DNA of 64,000 nucleotides. It comes from Betaproteobacteria bacterium (GTDB taxonomy: Bacteria; Pseudomonadota; Gammaproteobacteria; Burkholderiales; Casimicrobiaceae). The notes beneath the pieces were generated by a model that worked only from the letters and a program-made list of their open reading frames with translations, did not search any database and was not told the DNA's origin. Below are positions 52,089 through 59,893 of this stretch, in pieces. Both the position numbers and the translations under genes were made by a program. Position 1 is the stretch's first letter. Each line of letters opens with the position of its first letter. The stretch is taken from assembly GCA_016717855.1 (NCBI GenBank), contig JADKEV010000029.1:19523-83522 (forward strand). The letters are read 5' to 3'.

Positions 52089-52691
52089 TCAGTGGGCAGC
52101 GGCGCCCCAGACATCCTTGAGCCGCGCGTCGCGGCCGCAACCGGTCCGGTAGAGCTTGTAGCGGACCGGATTTTTCATGTAGTAGTCCTGATGGTAGTCC
52201 TCGGCCGGATAGAAGGTCGCCGCGGGCGTGATCGCGGTGACGATGTCGGCCTTGAACGGCTTCGATTTCGCGAGCGCCGCCTTCGACGCATCCGCAAGGC
52301 GCCTTTGTTCCGCGTCGTGCACGAAGATCTCGGAGCGGTACTGGCTGCCGTGGTCGCAGAACTGGCCGTCCTTTTGCGTCGGGTCGATGTTCTTCCAGAA
52401 CACTTCGAGCAGTTTTTCGTAGCTGACCTTCTTCGGGTCGTATTCGATCTGGACCGCTTCGGTGTGCCCGGTGCTTCCGGCCGAGACTTCCTGGTAGGTC
52501 GGATTCACCTTGGCCCCGCCCGTGTAGCCGGAGGTGGTGGAAATCACGCCGTCGAGCTTGTCGAAGGGCGGCTCCATGCACCAGAAGCAGCCGCCGGCAA
52601 ACGTGGCCTTGGCCGTTGCCGCGGGCGTCTGCCCGGATGCGCCGCCGGCGATGGCGGCGGCGAGGAACAGGATTGCGAGTAGTCGTTGCAC
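52089..52691 (-). CDS. msrA: Exported peptide-methionine (S)-S-oxide reductase
   Basis: The 200-residue protein has a Sec signal peptide (VQRLLAILFLAAAIAGGASGQ, residues 1-21) before the MsrA domain: FAGGCFWCMEPPFDKLDGVISTTSGYTGG, TYQEVSAGSTGHTEAVQIEYDP, YRSEIFVHDAEQ, and YPAEDYHQDYYMKNP. The GTG start at 52691 has GGAGG six bases upstream. Secreted MsrA repairs oxidised periplasmic proteins and needs a thiol donor there; the TlpA protein 85 bases downstream fits. The cytosolic paralogue at 19.2 kb is frameshifted. Confidence 0.93.
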   Translation of the reverse strand: MQRLLAILFLAAAIAGGASGQTPAATAKATFAGGCFWCMEPPFDKLDGVISTTSGYTGGAKVNPTYQEVSAGSTGHTEAVQIEYDPKKVSYEKLLEVFWKNIDPTQKDGQFCDHGSQYRSEIFVHDAEQRRLADASKAALAKSKPFKADIVTAITPAATFYPAEDYHQDYYMKNPVRYKLYRTGCGRDARLKDVWGAAAH

Positions 52692-52774
52692 TGCGAACCT
52701 CCGTGACGGTGATGGCAAAACGTGAGTCGGTTGCGGTAGCGGGAATCTGACAGCCGGGACCCGCAAAACCAGCA

Positions 52775-54127
52775 TCAAACGGCGCGCGAACGGCTGATCC
52801 GCGCGAATTCCCAATGCAGCGCGGCGGCCGCCACCACCAGGCTCGCGGTCTGCGCCCACCAGAATCCGGTCGCGCCCAGCGCTGCGGGTGGCCACAGTTC
52901 GGGCCAGGGCGCGAACGCCAGCACGTAACCCGCGCCCAGGCCGATCCCCCACAGTGCAAACGCATAGATCAGCATGGGCACCAGCGTCTGCCGGTAGCCG
53001 CGCAAGGCCTGCGTCGCGCTGCACTGGAGCGAGTCGAACCAGTGAAAGACTATCAGGATCGGGAAGAGTTCGAACGCGATCGCCGCGACGCCGGCATCGC
53101 TGGTGTACAAGCCGACGATAGCATCCTCGAACAACCAGACCGCGACACAGACGGCGGTGGCGAAGCCGATGGCCAGCCGCATTCCGTCGTGGGCGACGTT
53201 GCGCGCATCGTCCGGACGCTTGGCGCCAAGCGCCTGCGCGATCAGCACCTGGGTGCCGATGCCCAGCGAGAGCGGGAGCATGAACAGCAGCGCGGCCAGG
53301 TTGGAGACGATCTGCTGCGCGCCGGAGACGGTCGCGCCCAGCCGGGCGAGGAACAGCGCCATGAACACGAACGCCGTGACTTCGATCAGGATCGAGGCGC
53401 CGATCGGCAGCCCTAAGCGCAGGATGCCGCCGACCGTCGCGCGGTCGAAGCGCCAGCTCCCTTTCCAGATGTTGTAACGCCGGTAGGGCACGCCGTACCA
53501 GAGCGTCGCGGACGCCATGCCCAGCATCACCCAGTACATGATGGCGCTGGCCACGCCGCAACCCGGGCCGCCGAGTTCGGGCAGCCCCCACACGCCGTGG
53601 ACAAACGCGTACGACAGCGGGATCTTGCACGCCAGCGCCGCGACGTTGATCGCCATCACCGCGCGCGGGTGCCCGACCGCCGGCGCGAACGCGTAGAACA
53701 CGCGCGTGAGCATCAGCGCGGGCACGCCGCAGGCGAGCGCCTGCAGATAGGCGCGCGTAAGCGGGCGCACGTTCTCCGGAATTTGCGCAAGTTGCAGGAT
53801 GCGGTCCGGGAAGGCGAAGGCGACGACGATCGGCACTGCCAGCGCGAGCGCCAGCCAGGCGCCGGCGCGGACCTGGCGGCCGATCGCGCCCGGCTCCTCC
53901 GCACCGAAGTGACGGGCGATGATCGGCGACAGTCCTTGCAGAACGCCCATCAGCGGAATGAAGATGCTGGCCCAGATCGCCGATCCGAGACCGATCCCGG
54001 CCAGGTGATCGGCCCTGTAATGGCCGGTGATGATGGTGTCGGCAACCGCATTGGCCAGCACCGCGATCTGCGCGACGAAGATCGGCGCGGACAGGCGGAT
54101 GATCGCCGCGTAGTGGCCGGATGCCAT
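52775..54127 (-). CDS. MATE-family efflux transporter
   Basis: The 450-residue protein has twelve helices in two halves. MATE landmarks are PIFVAQIAVLANAVADTIITGHYRADHLAGIGLGSAIW at the start, LQGLSPIIARHFGAEEPGAIG, LGLPIGASILIEVTAFVFMALFLARLG at about residue 230, and GTQVLIAQALGAKRPDDAR. It exports cationic drugs or metabolites with H+ or Na+. It follows the HAD hydrolase by 47 bases on the same strand. Confidence 0.93.
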   Translation of the reverse strand: MASGHYAAIIRLSAPIFVAQIAVLANAVADTIITGHYRADHLAGIGLGSAIWASIFIPLMGVLQGLSPIIARHFGAEEPGAIGRQVRAGAWLALALAVPIVVAFAFPDRILQLAQIPENVRPLTRAYLQALACGVPALMLTRVFYAFAPAVGHPRAVMAINVAALACKIPLSYAFVHGVWGLPELGGPGCGVASAIMYWVMLGMASATLWYGVPYRRYNIWKGSWRFDRATVGGILRLGLPIGASILIEVTAFVFMALFLARLGATVSGAQQIVSNLAALLFMLPLSLGIGTQVLIAQALGAKRPDDARNVAHDGMRLAIGFATAVCVAVWLFEDAIVGLYTSDAGVAAIAFELFPILIVFHWFDSLQCSATQALRGYRQTLVPMLIYAFALWGIGLGAGYVLAFAPWPELWPPAALGATGFWWAQTASLVVAAAALHWEFARISRSRAV

Positions 54128-54174
54128 CAGCGATGCCTGTCATTCCCGCGGCCGCGGAATGCCGGCGCCTCGCG

Positions 54175-54804
54175 TCAGGCGGCCAGCAGCGGCGCGAGGT
54201 GCGCGCGCAGCTTGTCCGCGCCGGTGAAATGATGGACCTGGAAGCCGACGCCCGCTGCCGCGGCCGTGTTCTTCGCGCTGTCGTCGATGAACAGCGTGCG
54301 CGTTGCGTCGAGCCGGCACTGGCCGATCGCGTGCCGGAAGATCGCCGGGTCGGGCTTGACCATCCGGATCCGGCCGGAGACGACGATGTCCTCGAACCAG
54401 CCCAGGAACTCGAAGCGTTCCAGCGCGTGATGGAAGGTGTCGGCCGACCAGTTGGTCAGCGCGTACAGACGGTGGCCGCGGTCTCTCAACTCGCGCAAGA
54501 CTTCCACCGAGCCCGGCACCGGGCCGTTCAGCATTGCCGGCCATTCGTCGAACCAGCGCCGGATCATGCCTTCGTGTTCCGGATGCGCGGCGACGCGCTC
54601 GGCCAGTCCCACGTGCGCCGGCTTCCCCGCGTCCATCGTGACGTTCCATTCGGGCGGGCACACTTCGGTCAGGAAGTGATCCAGCGCCGCGTCGTCGCCG
54701 CCGAAGTGGCGCGCGAACAAATAGCGCGGGCTCCAGTCGATCAGCACGCCACCGAGGTCGAACAGGAAGGCATCGATAGGGGCGGGGCCGTGGCCGCTGC
54801 TCAT
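54175..54804 (-). CDS. HAD-superfamily hydrolase
   Basis: The 209-residue enzyme has FLFDLGGVLIDWSP (motif I, DxGxV with D at about 14-16), LTNWSADTFHHALERF (motif II, about 118), RIRMVKPDPAIFRHA (motif III Lys, about 150) and LFIDDSAKNTAAA (motif IV, about 175). It is of the epoxide-hydrolase N-terminal-phosphatase / haloacid-dehalogenase type. The substrate is unknown. Its ATG overlaps the YHS stop by four bases, so both are coupled. Confidence 0.88.
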   Translation of the reverse strand: MSSGHGPAPIDAFLFDLGGVLIDWSPRYLFARHFGGDDAALDHFLTEVCPPEWNVTMDAGKPAHVGLAERVAAHPEHEGMIRRWFDEWPAMLNGPVPGSVEVLRELRDRGHRLYALTNWSADTFHHALERFEFLGWFEDIVVSGRIRMVKPDPAIFRHAIGQCRLDATRTLFIDDSAKNTAAAAGVGFQVHHFTGADKLRAHLAPLLAA

Positions 54805-55379
54805 TTTCTGGAGACGTCCCTGGCTTGCCACTCGGCGTCGAGCTCCTTGTCGGACTTGAAGTGCGGCACGTGCATGACCTGCCGCCGGTAGCGTTGCACG
54901 AGGGCGATGCCGCCTTCGACTTCTTCCCGCCAGTAGCGCTGGGCCAGCCGCAGGTTGGCCTCTTCGTTCATCACGAAGTAGCGGCGCGCCGCGATCCCCG
55001 CGAAGATGTACAGCCTGCCGTCGATGATCTTCCAGATGTCCGGCTCGCCGTCCAGGGGAATGGCGTACACCATGCTGTTGGCGCAAAAGCCGCCGAACAT
55101 CGGCACGTACTTGAACGGGTTCTTCATGAACTGGAACCGGTTCTCTTCGTTCGCAAACCGGTAGGTGACCCCGTCGAAGTCCGTCCTGAATGCGGCGTCG
55201 CCCGGCACCGCCTTGCCCATCGTGAAGTACGCGACCGGATCGTGCCCCTTGAGCATCAACCGCGAATCGTCGCCGTTCGCGGTCGTGTTATACGGGCCGG
55301 CGCCGGCCGCAACGCCGGCGAAAGCGAACAGCAGCGCAAGGCCGGCAAGAAAACGGGCGGGGCGTGATTGGGCGATCAA
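54801..55379 (-). CDS. Secreted YHS-domain protein
   Basis: The 192-residue protein has a signal peptide ending at GVAAGAG (about 27). The YHS domain is at about 35-95: LKGHDPVAYFTMGKAVPGDAAFRTDFDGVTYRFANEENRFQFMKNPFKYVPMFGGFCANSM. Members often bind metal or occur with metal transport. The rest is a charged helical tail (WREEVEGGIALVQRYRRQVMH). It is the first gene of the long minus-strand run that ends with apbE and is divergent from boxR by 135 bases. Confidence 0.88.
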   Translation of the reverse strand: MIAQSRPARFLAGLALLFAFAGVAAGAGPYNTTANGDDSRLMLKGHDPVAYFTMGKAVPGDAAFRTDFDGVTYRFANEENRFQFMKNPFKYVPMFGGFCANSMVYAIPLDGEPDIWKIIDGRLYIFAGIAARRYFVMNEEANLRLAQRYWREEVEGGIALVQRYRRQVMHVPHFKSDKELDAEWQARDVSRK

Positions 55380-55467
55380 GAGTTGGCCTGTGGGTGGACG
55401 GGGCAGGGATTTGCAGGTGGGACCGGGCGGCGCACATTATATACGTGGGCACTCGCTCTCCGGATGC

Positions 55468-55499
55468 TTGCAGTTGGATTCCCAATGCAGTATTGTGCG
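55468..55499 (+). promoter_or_regulatory. boxR promoter with BoxR-type operator over the -10
   Basis: TTGCAG (55468-55473), a 17-base spacer, and TATTGT (55491-55496). The operator-like site TGCA-N6-TGCG spans 55486-55499 and contains the -10 hexamer, the same geometry as the boxC promoter. A bound BoxR should block its own transcription. Confidence 0.65.
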
Positions 55500-55514
55500 T
55501 ACATTAGAAAAACA

Positions 55515-56486
55515 ATGCACGCTGAAAATATGACAAGCAGTATATTGCGCGCGGTCGCACCGGCTCAGGCCGATGGGCCATCAAGCCCTCGGCTGCAGGA
55601 GGCTGGCGGCCAGCCGGGCCGGAAGAATGCGTTCCTCGCAGCGTTGGGCGAACGCGTGCGCACCCTGCGCTCACGCCGGGGGCTCACGCGCAAGGCGGTG
55701 GCGCTGGCTGCCGGCGTTTCCGAGCGCCACCTCGCGAATCTGGAGTATGGCTTGGGCAACGCGTCGATCCTTGTCCTGCTGCAGGTCGCCGGCGCCCTGC
55801 AATGCTCGCTGGCCGAGCTGATCGGCGACGTGACCACGGGGTCGCCCGAGTGGCTGCTGATCAGGGAACTGCTGGAGGATCTCGACGAAACGGCCCTGCG
55901 CCGGGTGCGCGTGAGCATCGGCGAGATGCTGGGCACCGGCGGCGACAACGCGGCGCGCAGCTCGCGCGTGGCACTGATCGGGTTGCGCGGCGCCGGGAAG
56001 TCGACGCTGGGCAAGATGCTGGCCGACGACCTCGATTTTCCGTTCGTCGAGCTCAGCCGCGAGATCGAGAAATTCGCCGGCTGCAGCATCGCCGAAATCC
56101 AGGCGCTGTACGGGATGAACGCGTACCGGCGCTACGAGCGCCGTGCGCTGGAGGAAGCAATCCAGATCTACCCGGAGGCCGTGATCGCCACCCCCGGCGG
56201 CATGGTCTCGGACGCGGCGACGTTTAACCTGTTGCTCGCCCATTGCACGACGGTCTGGCTGCATGCTGATCCGGAGGATCACATGAAGCGCGTCACCGCG
56301 CAGGGCGACCTGCGGCCCATGGCGGCCAGCAACGAGGCGATGGACGATCTGAAGCGCATCGTCGCGGGCAGGGCCGCCTTCTACTCCAAGGCTGACTACC
56401 GGCTCGATACAAGCGCGCAGCCGCTGAATCTCACCTTCACGGAACTGCGCGGTCTCGTGCGCGGGGCGCTCAACCTCCCTGCGTGA
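55515..56486 (+). CDS. boxR: BoxR, benzoyl-CoA-responsive regulator with shikimate-kinase-like domain
   Basis: BoxR represses the box genes until benzoyl-CoA binds. The 323-residue protein has a Xre-type HTH (GERVRTLRSRRGLTRKAVALAAGVSERHLANLEYGLGNAS, about 44-84) and a shikimate-kinase-like C-terminus with a P-loop LIGLRGAGKSTLGKML (about 160-175), thought to bind benzoyl-CoA. Starts at 55515 or 55530 are both possible. Neither has a clear ribosome site, and the leader from the predicted promoter would be about 12 or 27 bases. Confidence 0.93.
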   Translation: MHAENMTSSILRAVAPAQADGPSSPRLQEAGGQPGRKNAFLAALGERVRTLRSRRGLTRKAVALAAGVSERHLANLEYGLGNASILVLLQVAGALQCSLAELIGDVTTGSPEWLLIRELLEDLDETALRRVRVSIGEMLGTGGDNAARSSRVALIGLRGAGKSTLGKMLADDLDFPFVELSREIEKFAGCSIAEIQALYGMNAYRRYERRALEEAIQIYPEAVIATPGGMVSDAATFNLLLAHCTTVWLHADPEDHMKRVTAQGDLRPMAASNEAMDDLKRIVAGRAAFYSKADYRLDTSAQPLNLTFTELRGLVRGALNLPA

Positions 56487-56513
56487 CGATTGCGGAATCG
56501 GCCGAAAAAATTC

Positions 56514-56575
56514 TTGACACCGTCGGCGACATGCACTATTATGCTTATATTGGATATGATATGTATTATTATGCA
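56514..56575 (+). promoter_or_regulatory. boxC promoter and two BoxR-type operators
   Basis: TTGACA (56514-56519), a 17-base spacer, TATTAT (56537-56542) is a near-perfect sigma70 promoter. Operator 1 (56532-56545, TGCA-N6-TGCT) contains the -10. Operator 2 (56562-56575, TGTA-N6-TGCA) lies 30 bases downstream, three helical turns. Both share TATTATG with the boxR site. The region is far more AT-rich than its surroundings. Confidence 0.8.
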
Positions 56576-56594
56576 TTGATCAGGAGATGAGTCC

Positions 56595-58253
56595 GTGAGC
56601 GCTGCCCCCCGCGTTGAATACCAGACCGAGCCGTCCAACTATCGCCACTGGAAGCTCCGGTTCGACGGACCCGTAGCCACGCTCGCCGCCGACTTCGACG
56701 AGAACGCCGGGCTGCGGCCGGGCTACAAGCTCAAGCTCAACAGCTACGACCTCGGCGTCGACATCGAACTGAACGACGCGGTCAACCGCATCCGCTTCGA
56801 GCATCCGGAAGTGCGCACCGTCGTGGTCACCAGCCTGAAAGACAAGGTGTTCTGCTCCGGCGCCAACATCTTCATGCTGGGTGTCAGCAGCCACGCGTGG
56901 AAAGTGAACTTCTGCAAGTTCACCAACGAGACGCGCAACGGGCTGGAAGACTCGTCGCAATACAGCGGACTGAAGTTCCTGGCGGCCGTCAACGGCGCCT
57001 GCGCCGGCGGCGGCTACGAGCTGGCTTTGTCGTGCGACGAGATCATCCTGGTCGACGACCGCGCGTCCGCGGTGAGCCTGCCCGAAGTGCCTTTGCTCGG
57101 CGTGCTGCCGGGCACCGGCGGCCTCACCCGCGTCACCGACAAGCGCCACGTGCGCCACGACCTGGCCGACATCTTCTGCACGACGACCGAAGGCGTGCGC
57201 GGGCAGAAGGCCAAGGACTGGCGCCTCGTCGACGACATCGCGAAGCCCGGCGTGTTCGCGCAAACGGTCGCGAAGCGCGCGCAGGAACTCGCCGCGCAGA
57301 GCGACCGCCCGGCCGGCGCCGCCGGCGTCGCGCTCACGCCGTTGCAGCGGACGCTGGAAGCCGACGCGCTGCGCTACGGTCACGTGACCGTCGAGATCGA
57401 CCGCCAGCGGCGCACCGCGGTCCTCACCGTGAAGGGGCCTGCGGGCGCCCAGCCGCAGACCATCGAGGCGATCGTCGCCGCGGGCGCGCAATGGTGGCCG
57501 CTGCAGATGGCGCGCGAGCTCGACGACGCGATCCTGCAGATGCGCACCAACGAGACCGAGATCGGCACCTGGCTGCTCAAAACCAAGGGCGACGCCGCCG
57601 CCGTGCTCGCGATGGACGCGACGCTGCTCGCGCACGCCAAACACTGGTTCGTGCGCGAGACCGTTGGCTTCCTGCGGCGCACGCTGAGCCGCCTCGACGT
57701 GTCCTCGCGCAGCCTGTTCGCGTTGATCGAGACGGACTCCTGCTTCGCCGGCACCTTGCTCGAAGTGGCCCTCGCCTGCGACCGGAGCTACCACCTCGCG
57801 CTGCCGGACGATGCGGCACGGGCGCCGAAGATCACCGTGGCGGAAACCAACTTCGGCCTCTATCCGATGGCCACCGGCCAGAGCCGCCTGGGCCGCCGTT
57901 TCTACGACGAGCAGCCGGCGCTCGAAGCCGTGCGCGCGAGGGCGGGCCAACCGCTGGATGCGGACGCCGCGTTCGCGCTCGGGCTGGTGACGTCGAACCC
58001 CGATGACATCGACTGGGATGACGAGGTACGCATCGCGGTCGAGGAGCGCGTGGCGATGTCGCCCGACGCACTCACCGGGATGGAAGCCAACCTGCGCTTC
58101 AATGGCAAGGAAACGATGTCGACCCGGATTTTCGGCCGGCTGACCGCCTGGCAGAACTGGATCTTCCAGCGGCCGAACGCGGTCGGCGAAAAGGGCGCCC
58201 TCAAGGTCTACGGCAAGGGCGACCGCGCCGCCTTCGACTGGAACCGCGTCTGA
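56595..58253 (+). CDS. boxC: 2,3-epoxybenzoyl-CoA dihydrolase (benzoyl-CoA-dihydrodiol lyase)
   Basis: BoxC opens the epoxybenzoyl-CoA ring hydrolytically and releases formate. The 552-residue protein has two crotonase-like regions: KVFCSGANIFMLGVSSH (about 85), AAVNGACAGGGYELALSCDEIILVDD (about 134-160) and PLLGVLPGTGGLTRVTDKRHV in the first; FALIETDSCFAGTLLEVALACDRSYHLA in the second. The GTG start has AGGAG eight bases before it. It is first in the boxCBA operon, driven by the promoter at 56514. Confidence 0.97.
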   Translation: MSAAPRVEYQTEPSNYRHWKLRFDGPVATLAADFDENAGLRPGYKLKLNSYDLGVDIELNDAVNRIRFEHPEVRTVVVTSLKDKVFCSGANIFMLGVSSHAWKVNFCKFTNETRNGLEDSSQYSGLKFLAAVNGACAGGGYELALSCDEIILVDDRASAVSLPEVPLLGVLPGTGGLTRVTDKRHVRHDLADIFCTTTEGVRGQKAKDWRLVDDIAKPGVFAQTVAKRAQELAAQSDRPAGAAGVALTPLQRTLEADALRYGHVTVEIDRQRRTAVLTVKGPAGAQPQTIEAIVAAGAQWWPLQMARELDDAILQMRTNETEIGTWLLKTKGDAAAVLAMDATLLAHAKHWFVRETVGFLRRTLSRLDVSSRSLFALIETDSCFAGTLLEVALACDRSYHLALPDDAARAPKITVAETNFGLYPMATGQSRLGRRFYDEQPALEAVRARAGQPLDADAAFALGLVTSNPDDIDWDDEVRIAVEERVAMSPDALTGMEANLRFNGKETMSTRIFGRLTAWQNWIFQRPNAVGEKGALKVYGKGDRAAFDWNRV

Positions 58254-58335
58254 ACCCAAACGTTGTGCGGCGCGAGCCCGGGTGGCGCGCCGCAACCGCA
58301 CTTTTTCCACCGCAGCCCGTACAGCAACGGAGACC

Positions 58336-59766
58336 ATGATGTCCGCCATCAACTACAGCGAGAAGATCCCCAACAACGTCAACCTGAGCGAAGACCGCAC
58401 GCTGCAGCGCGCGTTGGAGCAATGGCAGCCCAACTTCATCCACTGGTGGGACGATGTCGGCCCCGAGGCGTCGACCGACATGGACGTGTACCTGCGCACC
58501 GCGGTCAGCGTCGACCCGCAGGGGTGGGCGCAGTTCGGCCACGTGAAAATGCGCGACTATCGCTGGGGCATCTTCCTCAACCCCGGCGACGCCAACCGCA
58601 CCATCCACTTCGGCGAGCACAAGGGCGAGAAGGCCTGGACCGACGTGCCGGGCGAGCATCGCGCCAACCTGCGCCGCATCATCGTGACCCAGGGCGACAC
58701 CGAGCCCGCGTCGGTGGAGCAGCAGCGCCATCTGGGGCTGACGGCGCCGAGCAACTACGACTTGCGCAACCTGTTCCAGGTCAACGTGGAGGAGGGCCGC
58801 CACCTGTGGGCGATGGTCTACCTGCTGCACAAGCACTTCGGCCGCGACGGGCGGGAAGAAGCCGAGGCGCTGCTGGAGCGCCGTTCCGGCGACGCGAACA
58901 ACCCGCGCATACTCGGCGCCTTCAACGAAGAGACGCCCGACTGGCTGTCGTTCTTCATGTTCACCTACTTCACCGATCGCGACGGCAAGTACCAGCTCTG
59001 CGCGCTGGCCGAGAGCGCGTTCGATCCGCTGGCGCGCACGACGAAGTTCATGCTGACCGAGGAAGCGCACCACATGTTCGTCGGCGAGTCCGGCATCTCG
59101 CGCATCATCCAGCGCACGGCGCAGATGATGAACGAGTTGAAGACCGACGATGCGGGCAAGCTGCGCGCCGCCGGCGTGATCGACCTGCCGACGATACAGC
59201 GGTACGTGAACTTCCATTTCAGCGTGACCATCGACCTGTTCGGGTCCGACGAGTCGAGCAATGCCGCGACCTTCTACAGCTCGGGCCTGAAGGGCCGCTT
59301 CGAGGAGGGCAAGCGCACCGACGATCATGTGCTCAAGGGCCTGACCTACACTGTGCTGCACGTGCAGGACGGGAAACTGGTCGAGAAGGAAGTGCCGATG
59401 TTGAACGCGCTGAACGAGGTGCTGCGCGACGACTACATCAGGGACTCGGTGGCGGGCGTCGAGCGCTGGAACCGGGTGCTCGACAAGGCGGGGATTCCGT
59501 TCCGGCTGAAGGTGCCGCACAAGGCGTTCCACCGCAACATCGGCGCGCTGGCCGGCGTCAAGGTGGCGCCCGACGGGCGCGTCGTGTCCGACACCGAGTG
59601 GCAGGCCAGGGTCGACGAATGGCTGCCCAGCGCGCAGGACCGGGCCTTTGTCGGGTCGCTGATGGGGCGCGTGGTCGAGCCGGGCAAGTTCGCGCACTGG
59701 ATCGCGCCGCCGGTGGTGGGGATCAACCGCCAGCCTGTAGACTTCGAGTACGTCCGCTTCAACTGA
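58336..59766 (+). CDS. boxB: Benzoyl-CoA 2,3-epoxidase, oxygenase subunit
   Basis: BoxB is the di-iron oxygenase that adds one oxygen of O2 to benzoyl-CoA. The 476-residue protein has QVNVEEGRHLWAMVYLL (about 146-162) and MLTEEAHHMFVGESG (about 238-252), the carboxylate/His ligands of the di-iron centre, and NNVNLSEDRTLQRALEQWQPNFIHWWDD near the start, all typical of BoxB. Two ATG codons (58336, 58339) are possible, with ACGGAGA just upstream. It needs BoxA for electrons. Confidence 0.97.
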   Translation: MMSAINYSEKIPNNVNLSEDRTLQRALEQWQPNFIHWWDDVGPEASTDMDVYLRTAVSVDPQGWAQFGHVKMRDYRWGIFLNPGDANRTIHFGEHKGEKAWTDVPGEHRANLRRIIVTQGDTEPASVEQQRHLGLTAPSNYDLRNLFQVNVEEGRHLWAMVYLLHKHFGRDGREEAEALLERRSGDANNPRILGAFNEETPDWLSFFMFTYFTDRDGKYQLCALAESAFDPLARTTKFMLTEEAHHMFVGESGISRIIQRTAQMMNELKTDDAGKLRAAGVIDLPTIQRYVNFHFSVTIDLFGSDESSNAATFYSSGLKGRFEEGKRTDDHVLKGLTYTVLHVQDGKLVEKEVPMLNALNEVLRDDYIRDSVAGVERWNRVLDKAGIPFRLKVPHKAFHRNIGALAGVKVAPDGRVVSDTEWQARVDEWLPSAQDRAFVGSLMGRVVEPGKFAHWIAPPVVGINRQPVDFEYVRFN

Positions 59767-59767
59767 T

Positions 59768-59847
59768 GTTATACCGGCGGCTGCGCCGCCGTTATAACTG
59801 GGCGGGTTCGACCGGCGCTCGCTGCGCTTCGCGACGGTCAACCCGCC
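59768..59847. repeat. Two hairpins between boxB and boxA
   Basis: Hairpin 1 (59768-59798) pairs GTTATAC-CGGCGG with CCGCCG-TTATAAC around CTGCG. Hairpin 2 pairs GGCGGGTTCGACCG (59801-59814) with CGGTCAACCCGCC (59835-59847) around a GCTCGCTGCGCTTCGC loop of the dispersed-hairpin type. They fill the 127-bp boxB-boxA gap and could attenuate or stabilise the transcript. Confidence 0.6.
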
Positions 59848-59893
59848 CGCCCGCTGACGCGGCGGTTGCACTTTTCGAAATAGGGGCGAGTCA

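Noticed and set aside
56580..58352. A 590-residue open frame on the minus strand over boxC
   Set aside because: It is the antisense of boxC, with no domain and no ribosome site; typical of high-GC third-position bias.
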